Part shown: positions 62,649 through 64,000 of the stretch, piece after piece
Layout of the letters: each line of letters begins with the position of its first letter
Numbering within the stretch: the stretch's first letter is position 1
Notes under the pieces: model-generated
The model's input: the letters and a program-made list of their open reading frames with translations, nothing else
What the model was told of the DNA's origin: nothing
The model's database searches: none
Assembly (NCBI RefSeq): GCF_024435355.1
Contig: NZ_JAMJWG010000004.1
Location: 372,001 to 436,000 of the forward strand
Length of the DNA: 64,000 bases
Reading direction: 5' to 3'
Origin: Streptomyces odontomachi
Lineage (GTDB): Bacteria; Actinomycetota; Actinomycetes; Streptomycetales; Streptomycetaceae
Position numbers and translations under genes: made by a program

Positions 62649-63596
62649 TCACGGTCGTTCGACGACGATGTCCCCGGACCGCGAGGGGACGGCGTCCAGC
62701 GCCGCGAGCGTCTCGTCGTCGAGGGCGATCGCTCCCGAGGCGACGTTGGCCTCCAGGTGCCCGACGTCGGCGGTACCCGGAATGAGCAGCGTGTTCGGGG
62801 CGTGGTGCAGCAGCCAGGCCAGGCCGACCTGCGAGGGAGTGCGGCCCAGGGACCGGGCGACGGCGGTGACGGCGGGCTCGTCGGTCACCTTCGGCATACC
62901 GGGGAAGGCGCTGCCGAGCGGGAAGAACGGCACCCAGGCGATGTTCTCGGCACGGCAGAGCCGGAGCATGTCCTCGTCGCCGCGGGAGACGAGACTGTAG
63001 GCGTTCTGCACGCAGGCCAGGCCCACCGGGAGCGCCCGGCGCAGCTCGTCCATGCCGATGTGGCTGATTCCGATCTCGCCGATCTTGCCCTCGTCGCGCA
63101 GGGCGGTCATCTCGGCCAGCTGGTCGTCGATGTCGACGATCTGCTCGCCCTCAGCGCGCAGGCCCGGGCCGCGCGCGGCGCGGCGCAGGTTGACCAGCGG
63201 GATCTGGTCGAGTCCGAGGCCGGCGAGGTTGTCCTCGACGCCTGCGCGCAGTTCCTCGGGCCGCTGGGCCAGGCGCAGCTGGTGTGGGCCGCCGGGGTCG
63301 GGGGTGGCACCGACCTTGCTGACGAGGAGGACGTCGTCCGAGGGCCGGATGGCCTCGCGGATGACGTCGTTGACGAAGCCGTTCCCGTAGAACTGCGCGG
63401 TGTCGATGTGGTCGATGCCGAGCTCGACCGCGCGGCGCAGGATGGCGAGGGCCGCGCGGCGGTCGTCCCGGAGGCGTGCCAGCTGCATGGCTCCGTAGCC
63501 GACGCGGGAGACGGTGCGACCGGCCAGCAGGCCCGGCCCGCCCGCGCGGGGGACTCCGGTGGCCGTGGACTCGGAGGATGGGCTGGAGTAGGTCAT
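62649..63596 (-). CDS. Aldo/keto reductase
   Basis: A 315-aa NADPH-dependent reductase. Signature segments: GYGAMQLARL, GIDHIDTAQFYGNGFVND with catalytic Asp and Tyr, VLLVSKVGA with the Lys, and GEIGISHIGMDELRRAL. C-terminal TPSQVGLAWLLHHAPNTLLIPGTADVGHLEANV is the cofactor region. ATG at 63596 chosen; an in-frame GTG at 63620 is possible. It is divergent from a TetR regulator with two near-identical palindromes between, so it is probably that regulator's target. Confidence 0.9.
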   Translation of the reverse strand: MTYSSPSSESTATGVPRAGGPGLLAGRTVSRVGYGAMQLARLRDDRRAALAILRRAVELGIDHIDTAQFYGNGFVNDVIREAIRPSDDVLLVSKVGATPDPGGPHQLRLAQRPEELRAGVEDNLAGLGLDQIPLVNLRRAARGPGLRAEGEQIVDIDDQLAEMTALRDEGKIGEIGISHIGMDELRRALPVGLACVQNAYSLVSRGDEDMLRLCRAENIAWVPFFPLGSAFPGMPKVTDEPAVTAVARSLGRTPSQVGLAWLLHHAPNTLLIPGTADVGHLEANVASGAIALDDETLAALDAVPSRSGDIVVERP

Positions 63597-63628
63597 GAGG
63601 TGCCCGTTCTTGTGAGACACTGTAGAAA

Positions 63629-63642
63629 CGGAGGTTCCTCCG
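63629..63642. promoter_or_regulatory. Operator-like palindrome 1
   Basis: CGGAGGTTCCTCCG, a 6-bp perfect inverted repeat around TT. It is 36 bases from the second copy and closer to the aldo/keto reductase gene. Confidence 0.7.
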
Positions 63643-63664
63643 CTTACTAGGACTGTAGCACTAC

Positions 63665-63678
63665 CGGAGGAGCCTCCG
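63665..63678. promoter_or_regulatory. Operator-like palindrome 2
   Basis: CGGAGGAGCCTCCG, with the same arms as palindrome 1. It overlaps the likely ribosome site of the TetR gene, whose TTG start is two bases downstream. A bound repressor would control both divergent genes. Confidence 0.7.
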
Positions 63679-63680
63679 TT

Positions 63681-64000
63681 TTGAGTACGACCGAGCCGCC
63701 GCACCCGGACCGCTCGCATGCGTCCGAGCCGGGGCGTCCCGCCCGTGCCGATGCGCGGCGCAACCGCGAGAAGCTCCTCACCGCAGCCCGTGCCGTGTTC
63801 GCCGCTGCCGACGACACCGTCGCCCTGGAAGCCATCGCCCGCGAGGCCGGCGTCGGCATCGGCACCCTCTACCGCCACTTCGCCACCCGCGAAGCCCTCG
63901 TCGAAGCCGTCTACGCAGCCGAGCTGGACGACGTCGCCGCCAGCGCCCACACGCTGCTCTCCGAGCTGCCACCGCCGGCGGCCCTGCGCGCGTGGATGGA
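63681..64000 (+). CDS. TetR-family regulator (3'-truncated by window edge)
   Basis: The first 106 codons of a TetR repressor. After a hydrophilic N-terminus comes RNREKLLTAARAVFAAADDTVALEAIAREAGVGIGTLYRHFATREALVEAVYA, a complete TetR DNA-binding domain. The frame is open to the last base, so the ligand-binding half lies outside the window. The TTG start follows a GGAGGA purine run. Probable local regulator of the divergent aldo/keto reductase gene. Confidence 0.9.
   Translation, partial: MSTTEPPHPDRSHASEPGRPARADARRNREKLLTAARAVFAAADDTVALEAIAREAGVGIGTLYRHFATREALVEAVYAAELDDVAASAHTLLSELPPPAALRAWM

Noticed and set aside
1..64000. CRISPR arrays, rRNA or tRNA genes
   Set aside because: No regularly spaced repeats and no recognisable RNA gene were seen on either strand.

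Overview
The window is high-GC actinobacterial DNA, almost certainly from Streptomyces or a close relative. The signs are: GTG and TTG starts alongside ATG, ATGA/GTGA/TTGA stop-start overlaps, an anti-sigma-type ATPase / HTH-DUF5753 / DUF397 trio, secreted glycoside hydrolase and peptidoglycan-binding proteins, and rare TTA leucine codons. No rRNA, tRNA or CRISPR array was seen.

Layout. (1) 1-2.9 kb: 3' part of an ABC transporter, convergent with a secreted GH5 glycosidase. (2) 3.2-22.8 kb: a defence island. On the minus strand lie drmD (SNF2 helicase), drmMI (N6-adenine methylase), drmA (helicase) and drmB (DUF1998), in the order of class 1 DISARM, but with about 6.4 kb between drmMI and drmA and no drmC. 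That interval holds a divergent pair (a DUF4365-type nuclease-like protein and an unrecognised 398-aa partner), a DUF6247-like protein, a broken Rpn-family gene, an intact TnpB, an anti-sigma-type ATPase and an HTH/DUF397 pair. (3) 23.1-25.5 kb: a crcB fluoride-exporter pair behind a strongly structured leader, then a membrane acyltransferase. (4) 25.5-28.5 kb: a multicopper oxidase and an isochorismatase-family hydrolase.

(5) 28.6-46.1 kb: two divergent, tightly coupled operons that look like an unassigned natural-product cluster. The minus operon has two DegT aminotransferases, two methyltransferases, a UbiA prenyltransferase, a FAD amine-oxidase-like enzyme, two acyl-activating enzymes and a tandem class III CoA-transferase. 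The plus operon has two Gfo/Idh/MocA dehydrogenases, a TIM-barrel isomerase, an M20 amidohydrolase, an Ldh-family oxidoreductase and a small unknown protein. There is no PKS, NRPS or polyprenyl synthase. The set suggests an amino-sugar or aminocyclitol core joined to acyl and prenyl groups, but no product can be named.

(6) 46.2-50.7 kb: EF-hand protein, UDP-sugar dehydrogenase, small secreted protein and an APC permease. (7) 50.7-53.8 kb: a second conflict module, namely an EACC1-like small protein, a caspase-fold peptidase with its His/Cys dyad, and a 575-aa unrecognised protein, all overlapping. (8) 54.0-58.6 kb: a MarR regulator divergent from an SDR/amidohydrolase/acyl-CoA ligase/MaoC operon, with two copies of a palindrome between them. 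(9) 58.7-64 kb: secreted peptidoglycan-binding peptidase, PQQ-type beta-propeller, Vat-like acetyltransferase, DinB-like protein, an aldo/keto reductase, and a divergent TetR gene that runs off the end, with twin palindromes between the last two.

The points most worth attention are the remodelled DISARM locus with its embedded DUF4365 pair, the caspase module, the structured crcB leader, and the unassigned 28.6-46.1 kb cluster. All functional assignments come from reading motifs by eye; no database search was run.
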